Positions 46,001-57,906 of a stretch of DNA of 64,000 nucleotides are shown in pieces. This DNA comes from Klebsormidium nitens (taxonomy: Eukaryota > Streptophyta > Klebsormidiophyceae > Klebsormidiales > Klebsormidiaceae). The translations under genes and the position numbers were made by a program. The first letter of the stretch is position 1; each line of letters opens with the position of its first letter. Location of the stretch: assembly GCA_000708835.1 (NCBI GenBank), contig DF237373.1, positions 6,106 through 70,105 on the forward strand. Reading direction: 5' to 3'. Under the pieces are notes generated by a model. It ran no database searches and was not told where the DNA came from. It worked only from the letters and a program-made list of their open reading frames with translations.

Positions 46001-49000
46001 AAGGGAACAGCGTCAGGCCACAGGTTCCTACGGCTTTTCAGCACTTGAGGGTCCGAGAACATCTGAAATTGACGGAGATGCGGAGAGAACACGTGATAGT
46101 CCTCCTCCCGATTTGTGACTCCGACTTGCCTTTGTGCCCCTGAAAGTAGCCCTCATTGGACAACGCAATGACGTTTCCTTTCGACGGACAGAAGGAAATG
46201 TTTTGACGGTTACACTAACACGAACGCTTCTCTGTCTTTCACCAAGCTACCACTCGCACCCCCTGTCATTATACAGCTCGCTACCTTGTAAAAGTCAAGC
46301 TGAAGCCCTTGCTTGTGTGTGATATCTCCCAAGTCCGGACGTTGATAATAATTTCCAATTTCTGTTCCTCTTGACCCACTTCTTGCCCTCATTCCAGCTG
46401 GTAACCGTGCACGGTCAGCTCCTCGGTTACCTAACCCGCTTCGCCGACCGCCTCGCGCCCGGCAACCGGCGCTACATCCAGACCCTCCTTACGCTCACCG
46501 CCGCCTTCCTCCGCCGCCTGCGCCTAGCGAAGGATGGCACCCTCATAACATCATCCTCCACGTCAGCCGCCACGTCACCTGCCGCGTCAGCGACGGGCGA
46601 GGTGTCGACGCTGAACGACTTCCTGTTCTCGCTGGCCATAGACAACGTGAACCTCTTCCGGCTGGAGCGCTACGTCCGAGAGAGCAACGCCGTGCACAAG
46701 GTGGGGGCGCGTTCGTGCGGACGTCACGCGAGCGGTCCGTTACGTCATGACTGCGTCATGCGGAGTGGTTCCCTGAGTGGCTCGGCTACCGAGGCGAGGA
46801 TTCGAAGGCGTAGAGTTGTGCAGAACCGGATCGTGCAATCGGTTTTGCACTCCCGCGTGTTTTTTTCTTCTCGTCCCTTGTCCCTTGTCCCTTGCCCAAA
46901 CGTCCCTGCAGTCGTTTTCCGCTTTGTTTCGTTGCTGCTTTCGCAGAGCTATCAAACGCCCAGTCTTTAGAGTCGCGTCGTCGATGGGCGGTGGAAGAAT
47001 GCCGTTTACATCACCATCAAAGCAATCACTCTATCATTGATTTATTTTTGACCGCCGACCGGCTATCTCTCATGCGCGGCTGGTGGGCTCTAGGACCGCG
47101 GCTCCGGCAGAAATGTGCGCGGACGACGCCCTCTGTGAAGCCACAGCAATGTCATTTGCGATTCTTTTTCCCCTTTTGATCTTATCGTCGAAAGCTTGCG
47201 GCTCTCTTTACCAGCGGCCTGCTTCGACATGTCGTGCAGATCAGCGGCTATGGCGAGCGGCAGCTGCAGCAGGACCCACTTGAGACAACGGAAGCAGGTG
47301 GGCGTCCATTCTGTCCTTTCTCGGTGGTGCGTTTTGACGGGCGGAGTTCGTTTGTACGATCGCGCAGGAAGACAGAACGACTTCTATCTTAGAGCACGCA
47401 GAAAATAAAGCAGAAGAGCTGAGTTGATGCCGTCTAATCCTCTTTCTTTGCATTGTCCCATTAGACACCAAAGACGTGTCTGCTCGCGCTCGGAGCTCAC
47501 AATCGCATGCTGCAACGGACAGTTTATAGGGCGCCTCGCAATTTTGCCCACACCAATTGCCGGCCACGAAGCAACTGAACAGGCGAAGGAAGTAGTTCTT
47601 GAGTCCCTTACGCCCGTTGCACAATGCGGAGTTTAGCAGAGCAGCTAAGAAGGCTTTGCTCGCCTTCTGCCAATCGTAAGTCTCGGAATCCCAAAGCCTG
47701 TTCGTTCTTGAGTCCTAACAATCCAAATGTCCTCCCGTCGAGCTCTTGCGTGCTCTCTGCTGGCCGACGCTGACGTATAAAGACCCCAAAGCATAGATTT
47801 GCTGGATCCACTAGCCTTGATGAGCGCATCGCTGACGTCACAAACCCCAAACCCCTCGCAGCCTCGGCCCACAGCAGCGCCATCGGCTCCTTCCAGGCCG
47901 CCGCGGCCTTCATCGTTGCGCTGACGAGCACCGACAGCGACGGGCGCGTCATCGTGACGTCAGCGCGGTCGGGCGGCCAGCCGCACGAGGCGACGCTCAA
48001 GTTCGTCATGCTCAACGCCGCCAAGCACTTCCAACCCGTGAGACATCCTTGACGGAGCTTTGACATAGACTGGGCAACCGTGCTGCTTGCTCCCTTGCGG
48101 TGATTCCATCTTGACATTTTGGGCGCAGTCGCAAGTACGGGTCGAGGATGTAATTACTATCTTGCTCACTTCAAACATGTATGAGGGCTTAAGAGACGCT
48201 TTCGACGTAGCACACTCGCCTTTGGTTCTGCACTTAAGTACCGCCTCGACGCGTTTCTGCTCTGGTGTTGGGTTTCCTACAACAATACTTGTACGCCGTC
48301 GCTCACAAATTCTCCCAACGATTTCTAATATGCGCTTTTCTAAACTCTACAAGTCTGAAATGACCAGTCTGGATACACTCGTCCCACTAAAGCTTAAAAT
48401 CTTGTCTCCTGAAGAACCCAGGATTCGCAGATTTCCAAACCCCTCAACCCCCTCCCCATGCACGCGTAGATTGTCAATGACGCGCGCGCAATTGTCCTGG
48501 CGGGCGGCACCCTCCAGCCGACGTCCGAGCTGCGCGAGCGCCTCTTCCCGCAGGTCAGTGATGAATTTTACTGATGTGATTTTAATGTGGCCGCAGCCAG
48601 CGCAGTAGTGTAGATTCTACGTTGAGTTGCGTCAGTGCCCTAGGTACGGGTGAGGCTGCTTTTGGAAATTAGGGTGGGTACTAGTACGGTGCACTTGAGC
48701 TTCTGAGTTTAGGGTTTTACTTTTTGTGAGCCCTTGGATATGTTCCAACTCAACGTATGCCTCAAACAACGTACTGATAATCGTCATTTCACTTGAGAAT
48801 CTACGTACCTGGGTACTCTCTTTCAACACCCTGACCCGAAAATTACGTATTTCACATCCGCACCCACCCTAACCATTCGACCAATTCCACTCATCACCCG
48901 GACGCCTGACTTAAGTTATCTGCTTCTTCAGTCACATAAGAGCTACCAAAGTTAAGCAAATACACAATCCACCTTTTCTGCAGGTTCCGGACGTCCGGCT

Positions 49001-51278
49001 CCGCTTTTTCTCCTGCGGACACATCGTGCCCCGGGAGAGCGTCCTGCCCATCGCGCTGCGCCAGGGGCCCACCGGGCGCCTCTTCGACTTCCGGTTTGAG
49101 TCTCGGGGTGCGCCGGCCATGGTGAGAGATGGTCTTAGGCCCTTGTTGTCCTTGAAGTTGTTGTTCACAATGTCCGGGAATCCGATTTTTTCAAAGGCTG
49201 CGTACTTATGAATCTCGATGGTGACTAAGGTATACTTCCCGCGACTACCAGCCGCCGAGGCCAAGGGAGGCGTTCCTCAACCACAATTCTGCCCCAATTT
49301 CTTGAACCTTGTCTTCTACTTCAGGGAGTCGTATCCTTGTTTCTCCAGATCAACCTTTCTTTTAGCAATCGGCCACGTTGTCTTCTCTTATGTTCTACCT
49401 TTTGGACCCCGTACCGCTGTCTCCCCTGTGCTTTTAAAACCCTCTAAGCCTACTCCAGGCTCGTCGCTACATAACCCAGTGGGATTTTCATCTTTTGAAT
49501 CATAGAATTCTGTTGTGCGCTTGTGCCTGCCGCAGCTTTAGCACGCAAGTTTTGCTCTTGGGGCTCCTCCTTCCAACGCTGGTTAACTTCTCTATGAGAC
49601 CTTCAACGTGGTCTGTCGACTCATGCTCCCGATCGTCAATCAGTCAAAGCTCCGCATCCCTGGTCTGCGAAGTTCCTCAGAACCGAAGCCTCTCCAAGCC
49701 CTGCAAAAGGGACATGCCCAATTCCTACTCTTCTGCTTCTAACCAAGAGACTCCAGCCCCTACGTCCTGAGCTAGCCACCAGCCCCTAACTCCCAAACCT
49801 TGACTTCAGCCCTCTTTTCTCGCAACCCACCCCCTGGTTTTCTCTAATTCAGATCGAGGAGCTGGGCCGGCTCCTCTCCAACCTGTGCACCGTCGTGCCG
49901 GGGGGTCTCGTCTGCTTCTTCCCGTCCTTTGCGTACGCAGACCACGTGGCAAAATCCTGGGAGGCCGCAGGCATCCTTGCGTCGATCCGCGCCAAAAAGG
50001 CCGTCTTCACGGAACCACGCACCGCCGCCGAGGTGGAGAGTACGCTCGACCGGTACCGCGCATGCATCGTTGGTTCCGCCGGAATGTCAAGCGCGTTCTC
50101 CGCCGGAACGGGTTCGGGGGGGTCGGGAAAGCTGGGGAAGAAGGGGGGTGCGGTGCTCCTGTCGGTCGTGGGGGGAAAGATGTCGGAGGGGATCAACTTC
50201 AGCGACGACATGGGGCGGTGCGTGGTTATGGTCGGGTTACCGTACCCGAGCAAAACGGACCCGGAACTGCAAGAGCGGATGCAGTACCTGGAGCGCGGGT
50301 TAGACTTGACCCAGCTGGGGTTAAGTCCTTCTGCCGACGGGTTGGGGCCCGAGACGCCAGGGGGAGAGCGAGTGGGGGCGGCGGTTACTGTGAGGAAGGG
50401 TCGGGGCCACGAGTATTACGAGAACCTGTGCATGAAGGCGGTCAACCAGTCGATCGGTGAGTTTTACTGAGTAGGAGATGCAGATTATAAGGTCCATTTA
50501 CCTGCAAGTGGACAGACTCTCAGTCAATCTGTAAAATTTTTTTCTAAAAAGTCCTTCGCATGATCCAGGCTTCTTTGCCTAATCCAGCCAGACAACGCCG
50601 ACTTAGGTCTCCTGGCTATCTTCGAGGTGCCTGATTGGAGATTCCATTCTGTTCTCAATAATAGACTTGTTGAAAGTGTTCGAGTTTTTTGTATCATGGC
50701 GTTGCTTTTCGCTAGCGACGTTTTGGGCATAAGAACTTATCTATTTTTTTCAGAACATTCCAGGAATCACTGTCCAAGGAGGCAGCCGAGATTGCATCTT
50801 CGGAAAGAGTCAAGCGGTCTGTTGAGCTTGAATAAATGACATCCCTCTTTTCCCAGAAGAAGGGCTGCTAGGTTCTCCACCGCGGGTAATTCGCTATCTT
50901 CCTTCGTCGGATCTGCCCGTCTCCAGCTCGTCATTCAATGACGTTTCGTTTCTCTCGGATTGAGTGACCTCTCCCTTGATCCGTCAGCCTCCTGTTCTCG
51001 GCACCTTCACCAACGAGCTCTTGTTCATCAGAACAAATCCGACATTTCTCACCCCTTTCTTTCCGCATACAGGAAGAGCGATCCGGCACGCGGGAGACTA
51101 CGCCTCGATTATCCTAGTGGACCACCGTTACGCCCCAGCCGCAGGCACGCAGCCAGTCTCGGGCCCCGCCAAAAAGCTGCCGGGCTGGATCCAAGATAGC
51201 CTGGTGACAGCTGGCACCTTCGGCGAGGCCTACAAGAAGTTGCACCAGTTCTTCAAAGCACGCGAGTTGCAAGCGTAG
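43011..51278 (+). CDS. DDX11: DDX11/CHL1-type XPD-family iron-sulfur DNA helicase, 11 exons, 923 aa
   Basis: ATP-dependent 5'-3' DNA helicase acting in sister-chromatid cohesion and replication-coupled repair. Exons: 43011-43643, 44014-44143, 44686-45007, 45559-45676, 46398-46700, 47240-47297, 47862-48037, 48470-48553, 48984-49121, 49853-50456, 51073-51278 (TAG). Seen: [13 protein letters not shown] (Q-motif region), Walker [10 protein letters not shown] (63-71), [11 protein letters not shown], and DEAH (380-383). Cys 251, 269, 300 and 337 have spacings of 18, 31 and 37, close to the four iron-sulfur cysteines of human DDX11. Then come [26 protein letters not shown], and QSIGRAIRH split over the last junction. 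Residues 90-211 are a charged, Lys/Glu-rich insert between motifs I and Ia, as in DDX11 proteins. All key residues are present. FANCJ and RTEL1 relatives fit less well by length and insert. Confidence 0.95.
48610..48870. repeat. Weak dispersed inverted matches in DDX11 intron 8
   Basis: TCTACGTTGAGTTG near 48610 is matched in reverse complement by CAACTCAACGTA near 48748. TTAGGGTGGGT near 48670 is matched by ACCCACCCTAA near 48863. The arms are offset and short, so a degenerate fold-back element is possible but not established. Confidence 0.3.
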
Positions 51279-52825
51279 ACGAGAAACATTGCGTTATCCT
51301 GACAGTCACAGGGTGCGGACTCTTCATATTGTGTGGAAAGCTGACGAGAGATCAATGAGTAGCCGATTCTGATGCTTCAAAGCTGTAGACCGTAAGAGCT
51401 CAAAGTAGGACAGGTGTAGATCTAAATGTTGTATGAAAGACGGGCTGTGACTATAGATACATGCTGTAATGCAGACTTGGTGTAGAGGAGACCCATTACC
51501 TCCGCCACTTACTGAGGGATCTGAATGTTTTCGATTCTACGAACGGTGGCATGGACCTAGATGTGATGATCAATCTGTATAACTCACACAACATGAATTA
51601 AGGTGCTAGTAGCCTATATGCGGCATCTTAGCAGAATATATCCACGTGCCAATCTAACGCAATTAACAGATTCGTGGATGAAGATATATGACAAGCTAAA
51701 GCTGGGCATGGATGAAGATCTATGACATGCCTACTGGCAAGTGAGCTATAGACAGACTTGGAAGCATGCATGCAACTTAGCTCGATGCACCGGGGAGTTG
51801 ATCACGGCAGATTCCGGAAATTAGTCAAGAATTAGGCACGACGGCTGGCACATGCGCAAATCAAGCATGTGCATATAGCCATGTTACTAAGACCGTACGT
51901 GAATTGTAACGTGGTCGACATCTTACCCTGTGTGTCCCATCATGCATGCACGCCCTGTTAATATAGTGTAACCAGCGCCGCGATCGCAAGAGTCATGGCC
52001 GAATTGCCATGAATGCCCAGTGACATAGGGGCCGGGCCGCACTCAGGTTGCTTGTAATAGCATGCAATTTCAGCGAACTTTTGCATAGCTCAGTGTTTCA
52101 GCGCGTCTTTTCATAGATAGCTGGAGCTTGTGACGATTCAATTCAGTGCACGGCTTACCAGACTGAATTATACTGTTTTACTCGCAACCAACATCGAACA
52201 GTGAAGGTGAATAAGTTAACTATAATGCAATGCATCGCAAATGCATGTAATGAGCGTTGACATAATAACGACGATTTGGTAACATGGCGTCGTTGACGGA
52301 AGTCGGTAAAGGTGTCGTATGATTGGAGAGTATAAAATCCATTGATATATAGACGATGAAGCAACATGTTGTGGTTTACAATTGTCCACCATTTCCTTCG
52401 GCGAGCTGTAAGACTCAATATCATGATGGAAAGACCGTGCAGAAGATGTGGAGGAATGAGAACATGGTAATTTTAAGTATTACAATCACATCGATGGTTT
52501 TAGTAAACGTTTGGGAGACTTAACGCGCTTTCGGAAAAACTGCTGAGATTGATTCAGTAATCAATGTTCACCACAACTCCTCAACGAGGAGATAAATCTT
52601 GACAGTGTCTATTCAATGTCACCCCTTCTTCGTGTGCAGCCACAACAAAACTCGCACTCGCAAAGTCTGCACTGAATTCGCAAATCGGCACTGAGATTTG
52701 TGCCAAGCAGTGTCACACTAGACGGCCTAGATATGCATCGCCAGCTCAAAAGTCTATCTCCTCGCACATGTACAGCTCAGCACTACCAACTTGCAAAAAA
52801 CGCCCAAATATGTCTGTGACATTAT
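51279..52825. other. Intergenic region between convergent DDX11 and LEA-like genes
   Basis: 1.5 kb between two stop codons, expected to hold both 3' UTRs. It is AT-richer than the flanking exons and contains many ATGCATG-type words. No coding segment or RNA gene is recognised. Confidence 0.55.
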
Positions 52826-55535
52826 CTACCGCAGTGCGTCAGCAGCGTCGTCAGCCGCATGGCCGACGGCTCTCTTCGCATCCTTGGCAGTTCCCTCAAC
52901 GGACCTGGCAGCGTCCTTTCCCAAATGCTTGGCGTCGTGCGCTCTGTCCTCGGCCCAGTCTTCGGCGTCTCCAGCGGCGCGCTTCGCCTTGGAGGCCAGG
53001 CCGTCGCCACGGTCCTTCGCTTCGTCGGCCTTGTCCTCAGCCCAGTTCTGCAAAAGGTTTTGGAAACGCCGGGTCAAAGAACAGAAGTAAAGCATATTTG
53101 TGTATGTCAATCGGTCTCTTCTCACCCATTAGGGACGACATCAGGCAGTTATGCGACCGTAGAAGAGTAAAACAAGGATGTTTGCCTCCAGATAATAGAG
53201 TAAAAGCTTGCTGCCACTCAAAAACAACTCTAAACAAAATCGAGAGTTTCCAATCTCGTTTGGTCAACCGATCGAGAGATTTTGTAACATCACTAGTGCA
53301 AACATCGCCTCGTAGCATGTCAATGTCCATATGGGAGGAACATTACGAACAAAACCACCACAGATTCCTTTCTCGAACGAACCTTTTCCGAAGGAAAAGG
53401 ATCGGAGCGACTCTCACCTGAGTGTCTCTGGCCGCACCCTTGGCGTCCTTCTGCGCACCGCGCGCAGACCCCTTCAAGTCGTCCGCCGCATCTTCTGCCT
53501 TATCCCCCAGCCTGCCGGACTCGTGCCTGGCGTCACGTGACGCACTCTTGGCGCTCCCCTCAACGTCGTCAGCAGCGGAGCCCACCGCGCGCTTGGCATC
53601 ATGCGCCTTATCTTCAACCCATTCACCCGCATCACCGGCAGCGCGCTTGGCCTTGGAAGCGAGGCTGTCGCCGCGGTCCTGGGCCTCATCAGCTTTGTCC
53701 TCGGCCCAGTTCTGCAGAGATGGTTTTAAAATCGTTAAGTACAGATCGTGTTTGTTTGCCTTGCAAAGCTTCCAACGACCAACTCCGTTGTACCACAGTC
53801 GACAGAGGACAAATTGCTTACGCTGTGTTGTTTGTAGGATGTATGATACGACCAAACGTACGAAGGCATACAATGCACGAGCCAGCATACTTGCACGAGC
53901 TGGTACGGAAGGCGACACACAAGCGAAGCGAATTTCGGACATGGCAGATTGTCACATATTTTCTTGATGGCTGCCGATTGTTATTATTAATTAGAAAAAT
54001 CTTCAATGCATACCAGTGCAAAACAGTTTAACTTTTCAATCGATTCTTACCTGAGTGTCTCTGGCTGCGCCCTTGGCATCCCTCTTCAGGTCCCCCGCAG
54101 CGTCCTCAGCCTTGTCACCCCACCTCCCAGACTCGTGCCTTGCATCGCGGGACGCGCTCTTGGCACTCCCCTCAGCATCGTCAGCAGCAGAGCCCAGGGC
54201 ATCCTTAGCATCGTCTGCCTTGTCCTCAATCCACTCGCCCGCGTCACCAGCAGCGCGCTTGGCCTTGGAGACGAGGTTGTCGCCGTGGCCTGAAGCTTCG
54301 TCAGCCTTGTCCTCGGCCCAGTTCTGCAGAGATAGAATCTAATAACATCAGCAAACGTCTTCTGTTTAACGATAAGCATCGGACAACAATTCCGTCTGCG
54401 TCTTTCGTTCTCTTACATTGAAGCGATAGCCAGAAAGGTCACACATAACAAAGCATGGTGCGCACGAGCTGGTACGAAGAGAGATAGGCAAGCGAGGCAC
54501 TTTTTATCACATACTTCGTCAGACACTGCTGTGAGGAACAATCTCATCTAACGAAAGCATAGCATGGTCCTGACAAAAGGTAGTGAGGAAGCAACACAAT
54601 GCTGACCATCCAATCTTTTTTACCGAAACTCACTACTTGAGCAGACACTGGAACAGGACATCTGGAAGTTGCAGTATATTGCACCTGTGTGTCCCTGGCC
54701 GCGCCCTTGGCATCCCCCGCTGCGTCCTCTGCCTTGTCACCCAACCTTCCAGACTCGTGCCTGGCATCGCGAGATGCGCTCTTGGCGCTCCCCTCAGCAT
54801 CGTCGGCGGCGGAACCGAGTGCGTGCTTGGCATCGTCGGCCTTGTCTTCGATCCACTCTCCCGCATCGCCAGCAGCGCGCTTGGCCTTCGAAATGAGGTT
54901 GTCGCTGTGGCCCGAAGCTTCGTCAGCCTTGTCTTCAGCCCAGTTCTGCAGAGGCATACGGAATGTTGAAAATGCAAAACATTTGATATTTCGCAGCTCG
55001 TCTTGTCAAGATTTTGGCATCTCATATATATCCAGGAGGTGTGGAAGAACGACTACAACTCGGTGTCATGACAGCAACGAAGCTCGAACTTGGACAGCCA
55101 ACTAAGCGTTTTATGCTGTTGATTTTGTAGTAGCAAACTGCAACTGAGTTGTATTTAAACTGCTTCATGCGTCTGGACTGGTGCAAAACGAAGGGCAACA
55201 ACAATGACCTGAACGCAGTAGCAGATCACCGAACCAATCCCGAAGTATTTTGAAAGCCAGTACTGCAAAACAAGGAGAGCAGGTCAAATATGAAAACATA
55301 CCTGAGTGTCCCTGGCAGCACCCTTCGCATCGCTCTTCAGGCTTCCTGCTGCGTCCTCTGCCTTGTCACCCAGTCTCCCAGAGTCGTGCCTGGCGTCGCG
55401 AGATGCGCTCTTGGCACTGCCCTCAATGTCGTCAGCAGCTGACTTCACATTCCTCTCGGCGTCCCTGGTGGCACCCTTGGCGTCGCGGGACAGGTCCTTG
55501 GCGGCCCCCTCAACATTGCGGCCAGCCTTCTTGGC
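52826..55535 (-). repeat. Tandem exon-plus-intron duplications in the LEA-like gene
   Basis: Five exons built from the same roughly 90-residue unit (55535-55302, 54945-54685, 54323-54051, 53711-53418, 53047-52826) are separated by introns of 356, 361, 339 and 370 bp. Four of the acceptors read into AACTGGGC(C/T)GAGGACAAG-type sequence. Similar intron lengths and identical boundary sequence imply that genomic segments of exon plus intron were duplicated, not exon sequence alone. Confidence 0.85.
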
Positions 55536-56658
55536 CTGAAGTCAAAACAAGGAGGTCAATGTCAATGAAGAGAATTGAGGATGTATGTGATACAATTAAC
55601 ATCCCAAAATGTATGCTCCTGAGCCTTCCTTTCTGGCAGTCGTGACTGCATTGAGCACCTTTCACCTAGGTACAAGATTGAGGTTCTATTCAATGCAGAA
55701 GAATCCAGAAACGGGAGTGCAAATATAATAAGCGCTAACAAGCTGGTAATGCGAGCAGTCAAGGAACCCTGTAAACAATGCAGCAGTATCAGTCCAGCTG
55801 AGCCCACAATGTCTCCCCACAAAAAATTCCTATCTCTGCTTAAGAATGGACACCCTATAAGAAGACACCGAGTAATGCATGCATGCTAACCTCATGCTTG
55901 GCATCGTGAGCAGCTCCGCCAAGGTCGTCGCGCGCATCATCAACCTTGTCCTTGAGTGCGTCAGCAGCATCTGCCACGGCGTTGGCAACCTGCTTGAGGG
56001 GGTTCTGCACAAACCAATGAGATAAGTCAGGCCTCATCCAGCACTGTACGGTTTCAAGACCAATTTGCTGCATTAGCTTGAGAAAAATGTCTATCTTCAC
56101 AGCATTTTGGCCAGTATTTGAGCTGGCACACAACCTACTACCGCTGGAACAAATAAAGCTACTTCTCAAGCTTGTTTTCTGTGTTCGACCCAATCGTAAG
56201 AAGTACCTCCACCATCGTCTGCTTCAAAGGACTTCGACAGGTGTTCCTTTCTAGATTGGCCAGTCATTCTTAGTGCTGGTCCTGACGGTTTTATCAGCTC
56301 CAACACCAATCCAGCAAGGAATGCATGCATGGTAATAGCTACCTTTTTCTCCAGTTCAAAGAAACTTGCGGAACAGAAACTGCCTCCAATGGGAGAAAAC
56401 ACTCAGCATTGTCCTATGAGATGCAGTTTGAATGCAGAGACCATCGAATCCCATCGAAGTAGCAGGGGACCTCAATGAAAGCAGCTTCACCCTTACCTTG
56501 TCAGCCCTAACCACGAAGGTCCTCTGAATAGCCGGCTTCTGCACAGTCGTCAATCTGATTGGCGTCCTAACAATGCTGTTGTGGCTGGAAGCAACAGACG
56601 AAGCCCCGACCAGAGCGGCCGGGGAGACGGTGCTCCTGAGAAGGGTGGAGGAAGCCAT
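52826..56658 (-). CDS. Plastid-targeted LEA-like repeat protein (LEA_4/group 3 type), 7 phase-0 exons, 519 aa
   Basis: Exons on the minus strand: 56658-56497, 56004-55891, 55535-55302, 54945-54685, 54323-54051, 53711-53418, 53047-52826 (TAG). Every exon has a length divisible by three and every intron is phase 0. Exon 1 (54 aa, MASSTLLRSTVSPAALVG to FVVRADK) is a Ser/Thr-rich, acid-poor chloroplast presequence. The rest is Ala/Lys/Asp-rich amphipathic sequence with AKRAAGDAGEW, DDAKxALGSAADD, EGSAKSASRDARH and GRLGDKAEDAA repeated. Exons 4-6 (87, 91 and 98 aa) are near copies, exon 3 shares their second half and exon 7 their first half; exons 4-7 all start NWAEDKADEA. Such proteins are thought to protect enzymes and membranes during drying or freezing. 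The presequence has no second, lumen-type signal, so stroma is the expected site. Confidence 0.9.
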
Positions 56659-57906
56659 TGTGTGAATAATTGCAATCGAACTTCTTTGAAGATGGTGGTG
56701 GTAAGTTTAGTAGACTAGGTAGTAGGAAAATGCAAGCTAAGCAATCGTCTTGTTGAGATGAAGGAAAACGTGCTGCCGCAGGGAAGGTAAGTAGGCAAGA
56801 TGGAAGTTGAGCAGAACGCTGAACAGAGCAGAACCTGAGGACTTCTCTTTCGCTCCAACTCTTCGCAACCTTCCTTAGTAGCGACTCGTGCAGCTGCCGG
56901 ATCCGGAGTGTCATGCAGATCTGGCAGGCCAGGGGTTGGTCAAACAGGGTTTCGATTGACACTTGCTTGCAGAGATTGCTGCCATGACGTTCTGCACCAG
57001 CTGTCCACTTTCCAAGGCACCTGTCAAAGTTGTCCACCTCGGACTGCGCCCAGTCAGCCTGCCAAGTGGATTGTTTGCATGGCGTGTTTCTCTTTGCGCT
57101 CGACAACCAGCTGCGGGGGGGTTCCGTCACCCTTTTCCGGAACGTCGGCGTAGAAGCACTCTCATAGCCGTCGATCGAGCAACCATTGTTGACACTCATC
57201 AATCTTGACTGACACGTGGAGCCTTATGCTTGCAGCAACGACAAGCCGGGCGGTTTGAATCCAAATTCGCGTGAACTCGTCGCCTATATAGGCCCTTCTT
57301 CACATTCGCCTGTACGGTGTACACTGTACAGTACTGTACGGGCACCCCGCACGGAACACCTCCAGGCTCTGGTCCTCTGGTGCCCCTACTGTACCGTCTG
57401 GACTCTGTAGGTCTACAGGTACTACCTGCCGACCTACCGGTCTGTGCCTCAGGTTCTCAGGTGTCGAAATCAGACTGGTAGTCCTACTCCGGGCACTCAC
57501 CGGGGCACGGTCTGCCTGGCCGGTGTGCCTGGGATATGGACGGTGTGCTGCTGCTGTGCTGCCTGCATCATGCATGCCATGCAGCTCAAGCTTGCTTAGC
57601 TGCTGACGTCCTCCTCGGCCTACGGGCAATGCATCATGACTTGCGCGTTCACAGATGATCGCAATCTGGACTTTGGGGCAGCTGAAGGGCTAGGTAGGAT
57701 CAGGTTGCGGGCGCCAGAAAGCAGTTGCAAGGATTTGAGGATCAGAGGAGCTTTAGCCTTTCAGGCGGTGGGCGGTCTTCGACCATAGCGTCAGGTCCTC
57801 CTCAGAGCTAGCGAGCTAGAGGAGCGTGTGCAGGGAAGAGAAGGTTTAATCAGCGGTGGTTGGAGTGATTGCGCGAGATTAACTTAGTTACTTTGGGCCT
57901 GGAAGC
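56659..57906. promoter_or_regulatory. Divergent promoter region of two LEA-like genes, with one G-box/ABRE
   Basis: 1.25 kb between ATGs pointing away from each other. It contains one ACACGTGGA (57212-57220), a G-box with the ACGTG core of abscisic-acid-responsive elements, 555 bp from one ATG and 690 bp from the other. A GTAC-rich stretch (GTGTACACTGTACAGTACTG, near 57318-57337) is nearby. The motif is seen directly; stress or ABA control of both genes is inferred. Confidence 0.45.

Noticed and set aside
49885-50460. Two other open frames within the large DDX11 exon
   Set aside because: Only the frame starting IEELGRLL carries helicase motifs and joins its neighbours in phase.
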